Shown: positions 11,555 to 24,338 of the stretch, piece by piece
Layout of the letters: each line of letters opens with the position of its first letter
How positions within the stretch are numbered: position 1 is the stretch's first letter
Source: Vespa crabro
Lineage: Eukaryota; Arthropoda; Insecta; Hymenoptera; Vespidae
Direction: 5' to 3'
Length of the DNA stretch: 64,000 nt
NCBI RefSeq assembly: GCF_910589235.1
Contig: NC_060977.1
Coordinates: 2,768,501 to 2,832,500, forward strand
Notes under the pieces: model-generated
Database searches by the model: none
Seen by the model: only the letters and a program-made list of their open reading frames with translations
What the model was told of the DNA's origin: nothing
Program-made: the position numbers and the translations under genes

Positions 11555-11894
11555 CATATCCAATAATTTAAAGCAATTACAGATACGTAAGTAACGTGTA
11601 GTGAGTAGGATACTCCTGATTAATTTATTCCCTTCAGCGAACTAACGAAACTACATTACGGGTTATAGTTGAAATAAACGTTTATAGAAAAATATCGAAC
11701 GTAGAATTAGAGAGTATTTCTCCGTTTGTAAAGTACCGATTGATATCGTATTCTATCTTCGTTCATTCCTAAAAAAGAATTACTATCTATAGATCGGTTT
11801 TTTATCAGAGTCAAATAGTTTTCTGTTCGCGTTCAGATCGGTCACGTTAAGGAAAAAGAAAGAAAGACAAAAATATCAAATAAATTATATTATC
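11555..11894 (+). promoter_or_regulatory. Conserved receptor promoter region (OR-B copy)
   Basis: Two blocks are shared by OR-B, C, D and E, and in weaker form by OR-G and pseudogene 1. A distal block reads CCAATAATTTAAAGCAATTA then CAGATACGTAA, with TAAT/ATTA homeodomain- or POU-type cores. A proximal block, about 50 bp before the ATG, reads GTTTTCTGTTCGCG then GATCGGTCACGTTAAGG. Distal copies lie near 11559, 14682, 17807, 20927 and 27629. The conservation partly reflects recent duplication, but both blocks are also recognisable in diverged OR-G. Function is inferred. Confidence 0.5.
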
Positions 11895-13518
11895 ATGAAA
11901 TTTACTAACGAAGCAGCAATAAAGTTTACAAAGGGAAGCGTTGCTCTATTAGTTGCATGGCCACCACCGACGAACACTTCGAGAAAAAAATTGTTCTTTC
12001 TCGATGTTTACTTTTGGGGTTCATTTCTAATCGCTCAAACGATGTTAATGGCTTTAGCAAATGGAATGTACGTTCATCGCAAAAATTCTAGGATGATTAT
12101 AGAGTTAATGTGCCTGGCAATCACTACAATAAGTATGTGTATTAAAATGATAATATGTAGATGGCAACGTTTGAGTTTGCAGGTACAATATAAAATTAAA
12201 AGTTGAATTTGTTTTACTATTACCAATTAATACGTCATCTATAATATTATATCGATTGTTTCAGTCGATAATAGAGGAAATGGAAAATATTATTAAACAA
12301 GCCGCGCCATACGAACAAGCTATATTAGAAAAATATGTGAATAGATCTGCGATACTACACATATCCCTTACAATTGGATTTTATTTAGCTGGTACGAATA
12401 TCGCATTGGGACCAATATTTCTACCACAATCGTTACCCAATTTTTCGGCTTACCCTTTCGACACGGAATCACATCCCATTTACGAAATTATTTATTTTCA
12501 ACAAGCATTAATTGCTGTACTATCTTGTACAGCTGCAGCGATTGATTGCCAGGTCGCACTTTTACTATGGTTCGCTGGTGCAAGATTTGAAATTTTGAAA
12601 ACTGAATTTGCCAATATCGTCGACGAATATGATCTTATACGATGTATAAAGAAACATGGTCAGATTATCAGGTAATAGCTTTCTCATTAGAATATGAAAG
12701 AAAAATTGTATTCAATAAAATCATGAACAAGTGTTATTCTTCTATCTTATTTTAGTTATGCAGAAAAAATAGTAAGAACTGTGCGTATGCTAATTTTTAC
12801 CACAACTGTTATTACGGCCATATTAATTATCATTAGTGGACTTATATTCATATTTGTTAGTATTATTATTATAACAATAAAATAATAGAAATTCGTAATA
12901 TATTTTAATTGAAATAATAGACGATATATTTACACGTATCTATATGCATGATAAATATCTATATGTATTTTTAATCATTTTAATAATATTATAATTCCTT
13001 TTTAATGCATTTATTTTATTAACGATAGTCAGATGAAGTAGCAGTCAAATACCAATACCTCGTGTTGGATATTGTCGCTGTTATACAATTATTTTTGAAC
13101 TCACATCCGGCTGAAAATTTAATAGAAATGGTAAATTGAATGATTCCTCTTTTTTTATTCAGACAACATATATATAATGATTATTATACGACTTTTATTA
13201 TATATTATTTTATTAAAAATTATTATTTAAGAGCACTGCGATTGGAACGGCAGCATATAACTTGAATTGGATGGATAACTCACGAAAAATGTGGCATAAT
13301 GTATGCTTTTTAATTCAAAGATCTCAGAAACCAATTACAGTCAGTATTCCTGGATTTATACCTGCATTGTCTCTAACTTATTACATGTCGGTACGTTCAT
13401 TATCTTTATAATTGTCAATACTTCTCACACGCATCGATACATTTCGCGATCATATATATTTCAGTTTTTGTCATCGTCATTTTCATACTTCACAACATTG
13501 AGAGCTTTTGTTAAATAA
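11895..13518 (+). CDS. Odorant receptor OR-B (7tm_6), intact, six exons
   Basis: Predicted exons are 11895-12182, 12265-12671, 12756-12855, 13029-13130, 13232-13390 and 13465-13518. The product is about 369 aa, with the same phases as OR-A. It starts MKFTNEAAIKFTKGSVALLV. Other motifs are SHPIYEIIYFQQ and CQVALLLWFAGARFEIL (exon 2), HPAENLIEM (exon 4), LIQRSQKPITVSIPGF (exon 5) and FLSSSFSYFTTLRAFVK (exon 6). Intron 3 uses the array-typical GTTAGT donor. It is the first member of the 3.13-kb array. Its 3' half and downstream flank are nearly the same as those of OR-D. Function follows from the family: an odorant-gated channel subunit with Orco, ligand unknown. Confidence 0.92.
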
Positions 13519-13879
13519 AATGATTAATTAAGTTTTTGCATTAATATAAAGAAGAAGAAGAAGAAACATTTGTGTGAAAAAAAAGGAAATGTCGAATATA
13601 AATGCAAAACAATGAATGATAAATAAAAAATACAAAAAAATCATTGAAAATTATCCTATTCTGTCATCAGAATGTAATAGAAGTTTAAAGAACATTGTAT
13701 TTTCGTTTATGCATAATGGAATACGAAATCAGAAGTAAAAACGTACTAAAAAAACTTTCTACGCCATTTAGTAAATGATGATAAATAATATAAATTTAAA
13801 ACAGCAGACTATATGAAAAAGATAATTAACAAATTAGAAATCTCAAGATAAATTTTATAAATGAATATTCGACAAGAAA

Positions 13880-14245
13880 TGGAATATGTCTAATTGAAAG
13901 AGATTCAATGTCGGCACAGAAAGTTCACTGACACGTAGAAATGATGATATTATACACATAGTAAATAATAATTTTGCAGCAAAAAGTGGAAGTAATAATA
14001 GATATCAAGACGAATTTCTTATTTATTCGCACATCCACGAAATTATTTATTTTAAACAACTATACATTGGCATCTATCGAATCTATATCTAAAAAATTAT
14101 ATAAAAATTAATATTAAACAATGAATTTCTTTTTTTACTTCGATTCACCGAAAATACGGAAGAAATTTTATCGGTAAAACCAATTAACGTCATTAATGAA
14201 CATATATTTAAATTCTTTAATAAACTACAACTCGATTACACTTAA
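13880..14245 (+). pseudogene. Fossil of a receptor exon 2 (copy 1)
   Basis: Conceptual reading gives IYSHIHEIIYFKQLYIGIY (near 14022-14078) and ILSVKPINVINEHIFKFFNK (near 14168-14226). These align with SHPIHEIIYFQQAFVGIQ and ILTIKLINIVNEDELNDCIK of OR-A exon 2. The middle is deleted and there is no acceptor or neighbouring exon. It resembles the OR-A lineage more than OR-B to E, and it is carried along in each array unit. Confidence 0.75.
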
Positions 14246-15025
14246 AATATTCACAGTATATTTTTATTAGTAATTAGATTAGTAACTAGATTAGTAAGTA
14301 GTTAAGAGTAAAAATTTAGTAAATTTAATCACTAAAATGTACTTACATATTTGTAATGTACAAATGTTTAGAAATATATCAAATATTCTCCAAATTTAAG
14401 GGATATCTCTCCGTGTATTTGTTTTCTGAACTCTTAGTATAAATGTTCCATTCCACAGTAAAATCGTAAATGAACCAAAAGAAAAAGGCACTATAGAAAA
14501 TGACTAGACATGGTTTCATTTTTGCAAAAAAGGAAACATAATTTTGCAATCTAATCGCTTGTTTCAATAGATGTACAATTATTTATTTCTATTCTATCAT
14601 CGCATTCTCGAACTGCAAAATTACATATAAGAAAGAACTTATCGGAGAAAAAGTGCGGAAAGAATCGCTTATTTTCTTCGCATCCAATAATTTAAAGCAA
14701 TTACAGATACGTAAGAAACGTGTAGCGTGTAGGGTACTCCTGATTGATTTATTCCCTTCAACGATACGAACTAGCGAAACTACATTATAGGTTGAAGTTG
14801 GAATAAGCGTTTACGGAAGAATATCGACCGTAGAATTAGAGAGTACTTCTTCATTTGTAAAATAAGTACCGAAGGATATTTTATTCTATCTTTGTTCATC
14901 CATAAATAAAAATTACTCTCTATTGATTGGTTTTATCAGAGTCAAATAGTTTTCTGTTCGCGTTAGGATCGGTCACGTTAAGGAAACAAAAAAAAAGACA
15001 AAAAAATCAAAGAAATTATATTGTC

Positions 15026-16650
15026 ATGAAATTTACTAACGAAGAAGCATTAAATTTTACAAAGGGAAGCGTTGCTCTATTAGTTGCATGGCCACCACCG
15101 ATGAACGCCTCAAGGAAAAAATTATTCTTTCTCGATGTTTACATTTACGCTTCCTTTATAAGCGCTCAGATAATCTTAGTGTTGATGATAAATGAAATGA
15201 TCGTTAATCGCAATAATTTCGAGATAATGGTACAATCAATGTGCATCGCAGTATGTATTCTACAAATGATTATTAAAATGATGACATGTAGAATACAACG
15301 TTCGAGTTTAAAGGTTTAATATAAAATTAGATGTCAAATTCGATCTGCTATTACCAATTAATACGTCATATATTATATTATATCGATCGTTTCAGTCGAT
15401 AATAATGGAAATGGAAAATATCGTTGAACAGGCCGCACCATATGAAAAAGCTATATTAGAAAAATATGTGAATAGATCTGCGATACTACACCTATCTCTT
15501 ACATTTGGATTTTATTTAGCCGCTGTGAATATCATTTTAGGACCAATATATCTACCACAATCGTTACCAAATATTATAACTTATCCTTTCGACGTAGAAA
15601 AACATCCCTATTACGAAATTATTTATTTTCAACAATCATTAACTGCTTTACAAGCTTCTACAAGTGCAACGATTGATTGCCAGATCGCACTTTTACTATG
15701 GTTCGCTGGTGCAAGATTTGAAATGTTGGGAATTGAATTAGCCAATACTGTCGACGAGTACGATCTTAAACGATGTATAGTGAAACATTATCAAATAATT
15801 AGGTAATATTTTTCTAATTAGAATAAGAAAACAAAAATTTATTCAACAAAAACATGAATACCTGCTATTTTTACTTCTTTATTAGTTACGCAGGAAAGGT
15901 AATAAAAACCGTGCGTTTCGTAATTCTTGTGACTGTTATTATTACGACCTTATTAATAGTGCTTAGTGGACTCCTACTCATATTCGTTAGTATCATTATT
16001 ATAACAATTAAATAATCATTATTGTTTAAAAGATTCAGAATAAAATTTATTCCAAGAAGACAATATTCATATTTACATGCATGATTAATATCTATACAAA
16101 TTCTTATTCATTTTATTAATATTATAATTTCTTTCTAATGCATTTATTTTATTAACGATAGTCAGATGAAATAGGGGTCAAATTCCAATTTCTCGTGACG
16201 GATATGGTCGCTATCATTCAATTATTTCTGAACTCTCATCCAGCTGAAAATTTAATACAAATGGTAAATCGAATGATCCTATTTCTTTATTTAGACAATA
16301 TATATATAATGATTATTATATAACTTGTATATTATATTATTTTATTAAAAATTATCACTGAAGAGTACTGCGATTGGATCGACAGCTTATGATTTGAATT
16401 GGATTGATAAATCACAAAAGATATGGAAAAATGTATGCTTTCTAATTCAAAGATCTCAAAAACCAATTACAGTCAGTATTCCTGGATTTATACCTACATT
16501 GTCTCTAACTTATTACATGTCGGTACGTTCATTATCGTTATAATTCTCAATACTTCTCACACACATCGATAAATTTCGCGATTATATATATTTCAGTTCC
16601 TGTCATCGTCATTTTCATACTTCACAACATTGAGAGCTGCTGTTAAGTAA
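15026..16650 (+). CDS. Odorant receptor OR-C (7tm_6), intact, six exons
   Basis: Predicted exons are 15026-15313, 15396-15802, 15886-15985, 16162-16263, 16364-16522 and 16597-16650. The product is about 369 aa. ATG 15026 aligns with the starts of the other array members (MKFTNEEALNFTKGSVALLV); an upstream in-frame extension is open but falls in the shared 5' flank. Exon 2 has HPYYEIIYFQQSLTALQ and CQIALLLWFAGARFEML; exon 6 ends SYFTTLRAAVK. Exons 1-3 and their introns are almost the same as in OR-D, while exon 5 resembles OR-E. It is a family-typical Orco-dependent receptor with unknown ligand. Confidence 0.92.
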
Positions 16651-16984
16651 AACGATTAATTAATTTTTTGCATTTATATAAAAAGAAGAAAAAACATTTG
16701 TTTGAAAAAGAATGGAAATGTCGAATATAGATGCGAAACAATGAACTATGAATAAAAAGTACAAAAAAATCATAGAAAATTATCCTATTCTCTCATCAGA
16801 ATGTAAAAGAAGTACAAAGAACATTGTATTTTCGTCTATGCATAATGGAATACGAAATCAGAAGTAAAAACGTACTAAAACAATTTCTACGCCATTTAGT
16901 AAATGATGATAAATACTATAAATTTAAAACAGCAGACTATATGAAAAAGATAATTAACAAATTAGAAATCTCAAGATAAATTTT

Positions 16985-17400
16985 ATGTATGAATATTTCA
17001 CAAGAAACAGAATATATCTAATTGAAAGAGATTCAATATTGTCATACAGGAAGTTTCCTGACACGTAGAAATGATGACATTATACACATAGTATATAATA
17101 ATTTTGCAGCAAAAAGTGGAAATAATAATAGATATCAAGACGAATTTCTTATTTATTCGCACATCCACGAAATGACTTATTTGTTCAGACATTCACGAAA
17201 TTAATCATTTTAAACAACGATATATTGGTTTCTACACAATTTATATGCCAAAAATTATATAATTATTAAACGATGGATTTCTTTTTTTACTTCGATTCAT
17301 CGAAAATACGGAGGAAATTTTATCAATTAAATCAATTAACATCATTAATAAACGTATATTTAAATCTTGTAATAAGCTATGTCACGATTTTATTTATAAT
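16985..17400 (+). pseudogene. Fossil of a receptor exon 2 (copy 2)
   Basis: This is the same fragment as at 13880-14245, with CACATCCACGAAAT followed by a small internal duplication (CATTCACGAAATTAATCATT) near 17190, then the AATTAACATCATTAATAAACG part. There is no intact frame. It is a passenger in the array unit. Confidence 0.7.
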
Positions 17401-18151
17401 TTTCAGTATACTTTAATTAGTTATTAGGTTCCAAGATGTTAAGAGAATAAACTTAATGTATTCAACAACGAAACTGTACTTACATATTTACAATGTACTA
17501 ATGTCTAGAAAAATAGTGAATATTGTCAAAATCTATTCGTATATCCGTTATTTGATCTCCTCGTATAAATGTTCCATTCCACAGTAAAATCTTAAATGAA
17601 CCAAAAGAAAAAGGCACTATAGAAAATGACTGGACATGGTTTCATTTTGCAAAAAAGGAAACATAAATTTGCAATCTAATCGCTTGTTTCACTAGATGTA
17701 CCGTCATATATTTCTGTTCTATCATCGCATTCTCACACTGCAAAATTATATATAAGAAAGAACTTATCAGAGAAAAGGTGCGGAACAAAACGTATATTTT
17801 CTTCGCATCCAATAATTTAAAGCAATTACAGATACGTAAGTAACGTGTAGCATGTAGGGTGCTCTTGATTAATTTATTCCCTTCAATGATACGAAATAGC
17901 GAAACTACATTATAGGTTAAAGTTGGAATAAGCGTTTACGGAAGAATATCGAGCGTAGAATTAGAGAGTACTTCTTCATTTGTAAAATAAGTACCGAAGG
18001 ATATTTTATTCTATCTTTGTTCATCCATAAATAAAAATTACTCTCTATTGATTGTTTTTATCAGAGTCAAATAGTTTTCTGTTCGCGTTAGGATCGGTCA
18101 CGTTAAGGAAACAAAAAAAAAAGACAAAAAAATCAAAGAAATTATATTGTC

Positions 18152-19777
18152 ATGAAATTTACTAACGAAGAAGCATTAAATTTTACAAAGGGAAGCGTTG
18201 CTCTATTAGTTGCATGGCCACCACTGATGAACGCCTCAAGGAAAAAATTATTCTTTCTCGATGTTTACATTTACGCTTCCGTTATAAGCGCTCTGATAAT
18301 CTTAGTGTTGATGATAAATGAAATGATCGTTAATCGCAATAATTTCGAGATAATGGTACAATCAATGTGCATCGCACTATGTATTCTACAAATGATTATT
18401 AAAATGATGACATGTAGAATACAACGTCCGAGTTTAAAGGTTTAATATAAAATTAGATGTCAAATTTGATCTGCTATTACCAATTAATACGTCATATATT
18501 ATATTATATCGATCGTTTCAGTCGATAATAATGGAAATGGAAAATATCATTGAACAAGCCGCACCATATGAAAAAGATATATTAGAAAAATATGTGAATA
18601 GATCTGCGATACTACATCTATCTTTTACATTTGGATTTTATTTAGCCGCTATGAATATCATTTTAGGACCAATATATCTACCACAATCGTTACCAAATAT
18701 TATAACTTATCCTTTCGACGTAGAAAAACATCCCATTTACGAAATTATTTATTTTCAACAATCATTAACTGCTTTACAAGTTTCGGCATGTGCAACGATT
18801 GATTGCCAGATCGCACTTTTACTATGGTTCGCTGGTGCAAGATTTGAAATGTTGGAAATTGAATTATCCAATACTGTCGACGACTACGATCTTAAACGAT
18901 GTATAGTGAAACATTATCAAATAATTAGGTAATATTTTTCTAATTAGAATAAGAAAACAAAAATTTATTCAACAAAAACATGAATACCTGCTATTTTTAC
19001 TTCTTTATTAGTTACGCAGGAAAGGTAATAAAAACCGTGCGTTTCGTAATTCTTGTGACTGTTATTATTACGACCTTATTAATAGTGCTTAGTGGACTCC
19101 TACTCATATTCGTTAGTATCATTATTATAACAATTAAATAATCATTATTGTTTAAAAGATTCAGAATAAAATTTATTCCAAGAAGACAATATTCATATTT
19201 ACATGCATGATTAATATCTATACAAATTCTTATTCATTTTATTAATATTATAATTTCTTTCTAATGCATTTCTTTTATTAACGATAGTCAGATGAAATAG
19301 GGGTCAAATTCCAATTCCTCATGTTGGATTTTGTCGCTGTTATACAATTATTTTTGAACTCACATCCGGCTGAAAATTTAATAGAAATGGTAAATTGAAT
19401 GATTCCTCTTTTTTTATTCAAACAACATATATATAATGATTATTATACGACTTTTATTATATATTATTTTATTAAAAATTATTATTTAAGAGCACTGCGA
19501 TTGGAACGGCAGCATATAACTTGAATTGGATGGATAACTCACGAAAAATGTGGCAAAATGTATGCTTTCTAATTCAAAGATCTCAAAAACCAATTACAGT
19601 CTGTATTCCTGGATTTATACCTACATTGTCTCTAACTTATTACATGTCGGTACGTTCATTATCTTTATAATTGTCAATACTTCTCATACACATAGATACA
19701 TTTCGCGATTATATATATTTTAGTTTTTGTCAACTTCTTTTTCGTACTTCACAACAATGAGAGCTGCTGTTCTATAA
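18152..19777 (+). CDS. Odorant receptor OR-D (7tm_6), intact, apparent C/B chimera
   Basis: Predicted exons are 18152-18439, 18522-18928, 19012-19111, 19288-19389, 19491-19649 and 19724-19777. The product is about 369 aa. From at least 17760 to the first third of exon 4 it is nearly identical to OR-C. From about CCTCATGTTGGATTTTGTCG in exon 4 onward it follows OR-B, including intron 4, exon 5 (TAIGTAAYNLNWMDNSRKMW) and the downstream flank with the fossil. All splice sites and frames are intact, so the recombinant should be functional. Ligand preference could combine both parents. Confidence 0.92.
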
Positions 19778-20129
19778 AACGATTAATTAAGTTTTTGCAT
19801 TAATATAAAGAAAAAGAAGAAGCATTTGTGTGAAAAAAGATGGAAATGTTTTATATAGATTCAAAATAATGAACGATGAATAAAAAGTATAGATAAATCA
19901 TTGAAAATTATCCTATTCTTTCATCAGAATGTAAGAGAAGTGCAAAGAACATTGTATTTTCGTCTATGCACAATGGAATACGAAATCAGAAGTAAAAACG
20001 TACTAAAAAAACTTTCTACGCCATTTAGTAAATGATGATAAATAATATAAATTTAAAACAGCAGACTATATGAAAAAGATAATTAACAAATTAGAAATCT
20101 CAAGATAAATTTTATAAATGAATATTCGA

Positions 20130-20495
20130 CAAGAAATGGAATATGTCTAATTGAAAGAGATTCAATGTCGGCACAGAAAGTTCACTGACACGTAGAAATG
20201 ATGATATTATACACATAGTAAATAATAATTTTGCAGCAAAAAGTGGAAGTAATAATAGATATCAAGACGAATTTCTTATTTATTCGCACATCCACGAAAT
20301 TATTTATTTTAAACAACTATACATTGGCATCTATCGAATCTATATCTAAAAAATTATATAAAAATTAATATTAAACAATGAATTTCTTTTTTTACTTCGA
20401 TTCACCGAAAATACGGAAGAAATTTTATCGGTAAAACCAATTAACGTCATTAATGAACATATATTTAAATCCTGTAATAAGTTACAACTCGATTT
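20130..20495 (+). pseudogene. Fossil of a receptor exon 2 (copy 3)
   Basis: Nearly identical to the copy downstream of OR-B (13880-14245), which fits OR-D having received its 3' flank from a B-type unit. Not coding. Confidence 0.75.
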
Positions 20496-21286
20496 CACTT
20501 AAAATTTTCATAGTATATTTTTATTAGTGATTAGGTTCCAAGTAGTTAATAGTAAAAATTTAGTAAATTCAATAACGAAATTGTACTTACACATTTAAAA
20601 TATACTAATGTTTAGAAAAATATCAAATATTGTCGAAATTTAAAGTATATCCCTTCGTGTATTTGTTTTCCAAATTCTTCGTATAAATGTTCCATTCCAC
20701 AGTAAAACCTTAAATGAACCAAAAGAAAAAGGCACTATAGAAAATGACTGTATATGGTTTCATTTTTGCAAAAGAGGAAACATAAGTTTGCAATCTAATC
20801 TCTAGTTTCACTAGATGTATAGTCATTTATTTCTATTCTATCATCGCATTCTCAAACTGCAAAATTACATGTAAGAAAGAACTTATCGAAGAAAAAGTGC
20901 AGAAAGAAACGCTTATTTCCTTCGTATCCAATAATTTAAAGGAATTACAGATACGTAAGATACATGTGGCGTGTAGGGTACTCCTGATTGATTTATTTCC
21001 TTCAACGATCCAAACTAGCGAAACTACATTATAGGCTGAAGTTGAAATAAGCGTTCGTGGAAGAATATCGAGAGTAGAATTAGAGAGTATTTCTCCGTTT
21101 GTAAAGTACCGAAGGAAATCATATTCTATCTTCGTTCCTCCCTAAATAAAAATTACGATCTATAGACCGGTTTTTTTTATCAGCGTCGAGTAGTTTTCTG
21201 TTCGCAGTTCAGATCGGTCACGTTAAGAGAGAAAGAAAAAGAAAAAAAAAAAAAGAAAAACAAAAAATCAAACAAATTATATTGTC

Positions 21287-22693
21287 ATGAAATTTACTCA
21301 TGAAAAAGCATTAAAGTTTACAAAGGGAAGCGTTGCTCTATTAGTTGCATGGCCACCACCGACGAACACTTCGAGAAAAAAATTGTTCTTTCTCGATGTT
21401 TATTTTTCTGCTTCTTTTCTATGCGCTCAGACGATGTTACTGTTGTTACTAAATGGAATGTACGTTCATCGCGATAATTTCGAGATAATGATGCAGTCAA
21501 CGTGCATTGCAATCGCAATTATACAAATGAGTATTAAAATGATGGCATGTAGAATGCAACGTTCGAGTTTGCAGGTTTAATATAAAATTAGAAGTTGAAT
21601 TTGGTTTACTATTACCAATCAATACATCATCTATAATATTATATCGATCATTTCAGTCGATAATAATGGAAATGGAAAATATTCTTAAACAAGCCGCGCC
21701 ATATGAAAAAGTTATATTAGAAAAATATGTGAAAAGATGTGCGATACTACACCTATTCCTTACATTTGGATTTTATTTAGCCGGTACGAATATCGTTTTG
21801 GGACCAATATTCTTATCACAATCGTTACCAACTTTTGCCGTTTATCCTTTCGACACGGAATCACATCCCATTTACGAAATTATTTATTTTCAACAAGCAT
21901 TTACTTGTATACAAGCTTGTACAGGTGCAACGATTGATTGCCAGATCGCACTTTTACTATGGTTCGCTGGTGCAAGATTTGAAATGTTGGAAATTGAAGT
22001 AGCCAATACCGTCGACGAATATGATCTTAAACGATGTATAGTGAAACATGGTCAAATACTCAGGTAATATTTCAGGTAATATGTTGAAACTCCAGTTTAT
22101 GGATCAATAATTTTATCGGGGGTATTATTAAAATTAGGGAGATATGGGATATTACGAATAATTCAAATTTTTTATTTAAATATAATAAAGTATAGATATA
22201 TAATTATTTCTCATTAGAATAAGAAAACAAAAATTTATTCAACAAAAACGTGAATACCTGTTATTCTTATTTCTTTTTTAGTTACGCAGGAAAGATAGTG
22301 AAAACTGTGCGTTTTGTGATTCTTTCCACTGTTTGTATTACGACCATATTAATAGTGTTTAGCGGACTCTTACTCTTATTCGTTAGTATCATTATTATAA
22401 CAATTAAATAATCATTATTATTTAAAAGATTCAAAATAAAATTTATTCCAAGAAGACAATATTCATATTTACATTACATGATAAATATCTATACATATTC
22501 TTATTCATTTTATTAATATTATAATTTCTTTTTAATGCATTTATCTTTTTAACGATAGTCAGATTCAGTAACGGTCAAATTTCAATTTCTCGTATTGGAT
22601 ATTGTCGCTATTGTTCAATTATTTTTGAACTCATATCCGGCTGAAAATTTAATAGAAATGGTAAATTGAATGGTTCCTCTTTTTTTTATGTAG

Positions 22694-22753
<60 letters not shown>

Positions 22754-23093
22754 GATTATTATACGACTTGTATTATATATTATTTTATTAAAAATTATCA
22801 CTGAAGAGTACTGCGATTGGATCGGCAGCTTATGATTTGAATTGGATTGATAAATCACGAAAAATATGGAAAAATGTATGCTTTTTAATTCAAAGATCTC
22901 AAAAACCAATTACAGTCAGTATTCCTGGATTTATACCTTCATTGTCTCTAACTTATTACATGTCGGTACGTTCATTATCATTATAATTCTCAATACTTCT
23001 CATACACATCGATAAATTTCGCGATTATATATATTTCAGTTCCTGTCATCGTCATTTTCATACTTCACAACATTGAGAGCTGCTGTTAAATAA
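21287..23093 (+). CDS. Odorant receptor OR-E (7tm_6), intact, six exons
   Basis: Predicted exons are 21287-21574, 21657-22063, 22282-22381, 22559-22660, 22807-22965 and 23040-23093. The product is about 369 aa. Signatures include MKFTHEKALKFTKGSVALLV, SHPIYEIIYFQQAFTCIQAC, CQIALLLWFAGARFEML, YPAENLIEM and SYFTTLRAAVK. Intron 2 is longer than in its paralogues because it holds a mitochondrial nad4 insertion. Intron 4 contains a long TA microsatellite at about 22698-22750. The true exon-2 donor is at 22064: using the copied donor at 22076 would put TAA in frame at once. Confidence 0.92.
22083..22208 (+). other. NUMT: fragment of mitochondrial nad4 in intron 2 of OR-E
   Basis: OR-C, D and G introns read GTAATATTT followed directly by TCTMATTAGAATAAG. 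In OR-E about 130 bp are inserted between these words. The insert reads without stops as VETPVYGSIILSGVLLKLGR then YGILRIIQIFYLNIIKYRYI. This matches the strongly conserved NADH dehydrogenase subunit 4 core (family pattern VEAPVSGSMILAGVLLKLGGYG). It is only a fragment, has no promoter, and would be spliced out. Confidence 0.85.
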
Positions 23094-24338
23094 AACGATT
23101 AATTAATATTTTTTATTTGTATAAAGAAGAATAAGCATTTGTAGAAATAAGAAGAATTAATTTAAGGAAAATTAGGATGGAAATGTCGAATATAGATGCA
23201 AAACAATGAACGATTAATAAAAAGTATAGAAAAATCATTGAAAATAATTCCATTCGCTCATGAAAATGTTAAAATAAGAAAAGATTAAAATAAGAAAAAA
23301 AAAAAAGAAAAAAAAAAGAAAGAAGAAAGAATAGATCTATAAATTGAATTTCACAAATTCATCTACTTACTTGCTTTCTATTCGACGCTTGATTATCTAA
23401 AAGGTATGTTTCTTTAGAAGAAAAAAAAAAAAAAAAGAAAAGAAAAACAAGTCCCTCAACTGATGTCTGCTTTCAATAAATGAAAAAAAAAGTTAACACA
23501 TTCGTCATATACATACGTGAAGAAAATTCATAATTTGTTCCTCGATAGCACAAAGAAATAGAACTAGGGAAAAGAAAATAAGGGTGGTAGTATCGATGCG
23601 AAATAATGAATGATAATAACGAAGTTAAAGAGAGAAGAAACAAAAAAGAAGAAGAAGAAGAAGAAAAAGAAAAGAAGTATGAAAACCCTTGATAACATAT
23701 TCATACTCTTACGAAAGGGTGTACGGGGAAAAAGTGGGGGGAGGAAGGAAATAGAGGAAATAGTAATCTTCGTAAGAATGATGGAATACGTAACCGTAAG
23801 TGCAAAAGATATGAAAAAATATTTTTCTACGCTTTCCTATATTATTACAATGCGAACTATAGATTTCTAATCATAGTTTACGATGAAGAAAAGAAAAGAA
23901 AAGAAATGAAAAGAAAAAAAGGAAAAAGAAAGAAAGAAAAAATTAGAAATTCTTCAAATGTATTTTAAACGGTACTCATTATTCGATAAATATAATATAT
24001 CTAATTGAATTTCGATGAAAGGAAATAAACTTCGGATAATATCATAGAAACGTTGGACTTAAACCGGCATTATGAAGTAATCGATGGTAATAGTCAGGTT
24101 GTGAAAGCAACGTTGTATACATTAATTGTCAAATGATTGATTTATTTATTTCCCTCGATCTCCTCGATACCCGTACACGAACGAACGTCATTATTGAGAT
24201 TGTATTTATGATAAGTTATCGAAAGTCACTAAATTGTAACGATCTAATATCGAGTCAATGGTTACAAAAGTATTTCTTACGTACGATCAATCTTATAACA
24301 TTATCGAGTGAATTTATTGTTATATATTGTAATAAATA
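23094..24338. other. Intergenic between OR-E and OR-F
   Basis: Loses similarity to the array unit after about 23250. Rich in A/G simple sequence (23280-23330, 23420-23450, 23640-23675, 23885-23940). The open frame near 23610 is mostly Lys/Glu repeat and is not gene-like. The shared array promoter block is not seen before OR-F. Confidence 0.6.

Larger units (their letters stand above)
11130..23100 (+). repeat. Tandem gene-duplication array, about 3.13-kb unit, four copies (OR-B to OR-E)
   Basis: Start codons of OR-B, C, D and E lie at 11895, 15026, 18152 and 21287, spaced 3131, 3126 and 3135 bp. Upstream DNA, all exons, all introns and downstream fossil fragments repeat in the same order. The near-constant spacing, and the near-identity of non-coding DNA between C and D, imply recent unequal crossing-over or gene conversion. 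Exact identities need a dot plot. Confidence 0.9.

Noticed and set aside
14927..15025. Longer N-terminus for OR-C starting upstream of 15026
   Set aside because: The extra codons come from the shared 5' flank and are not open or similar in the other paralogues.
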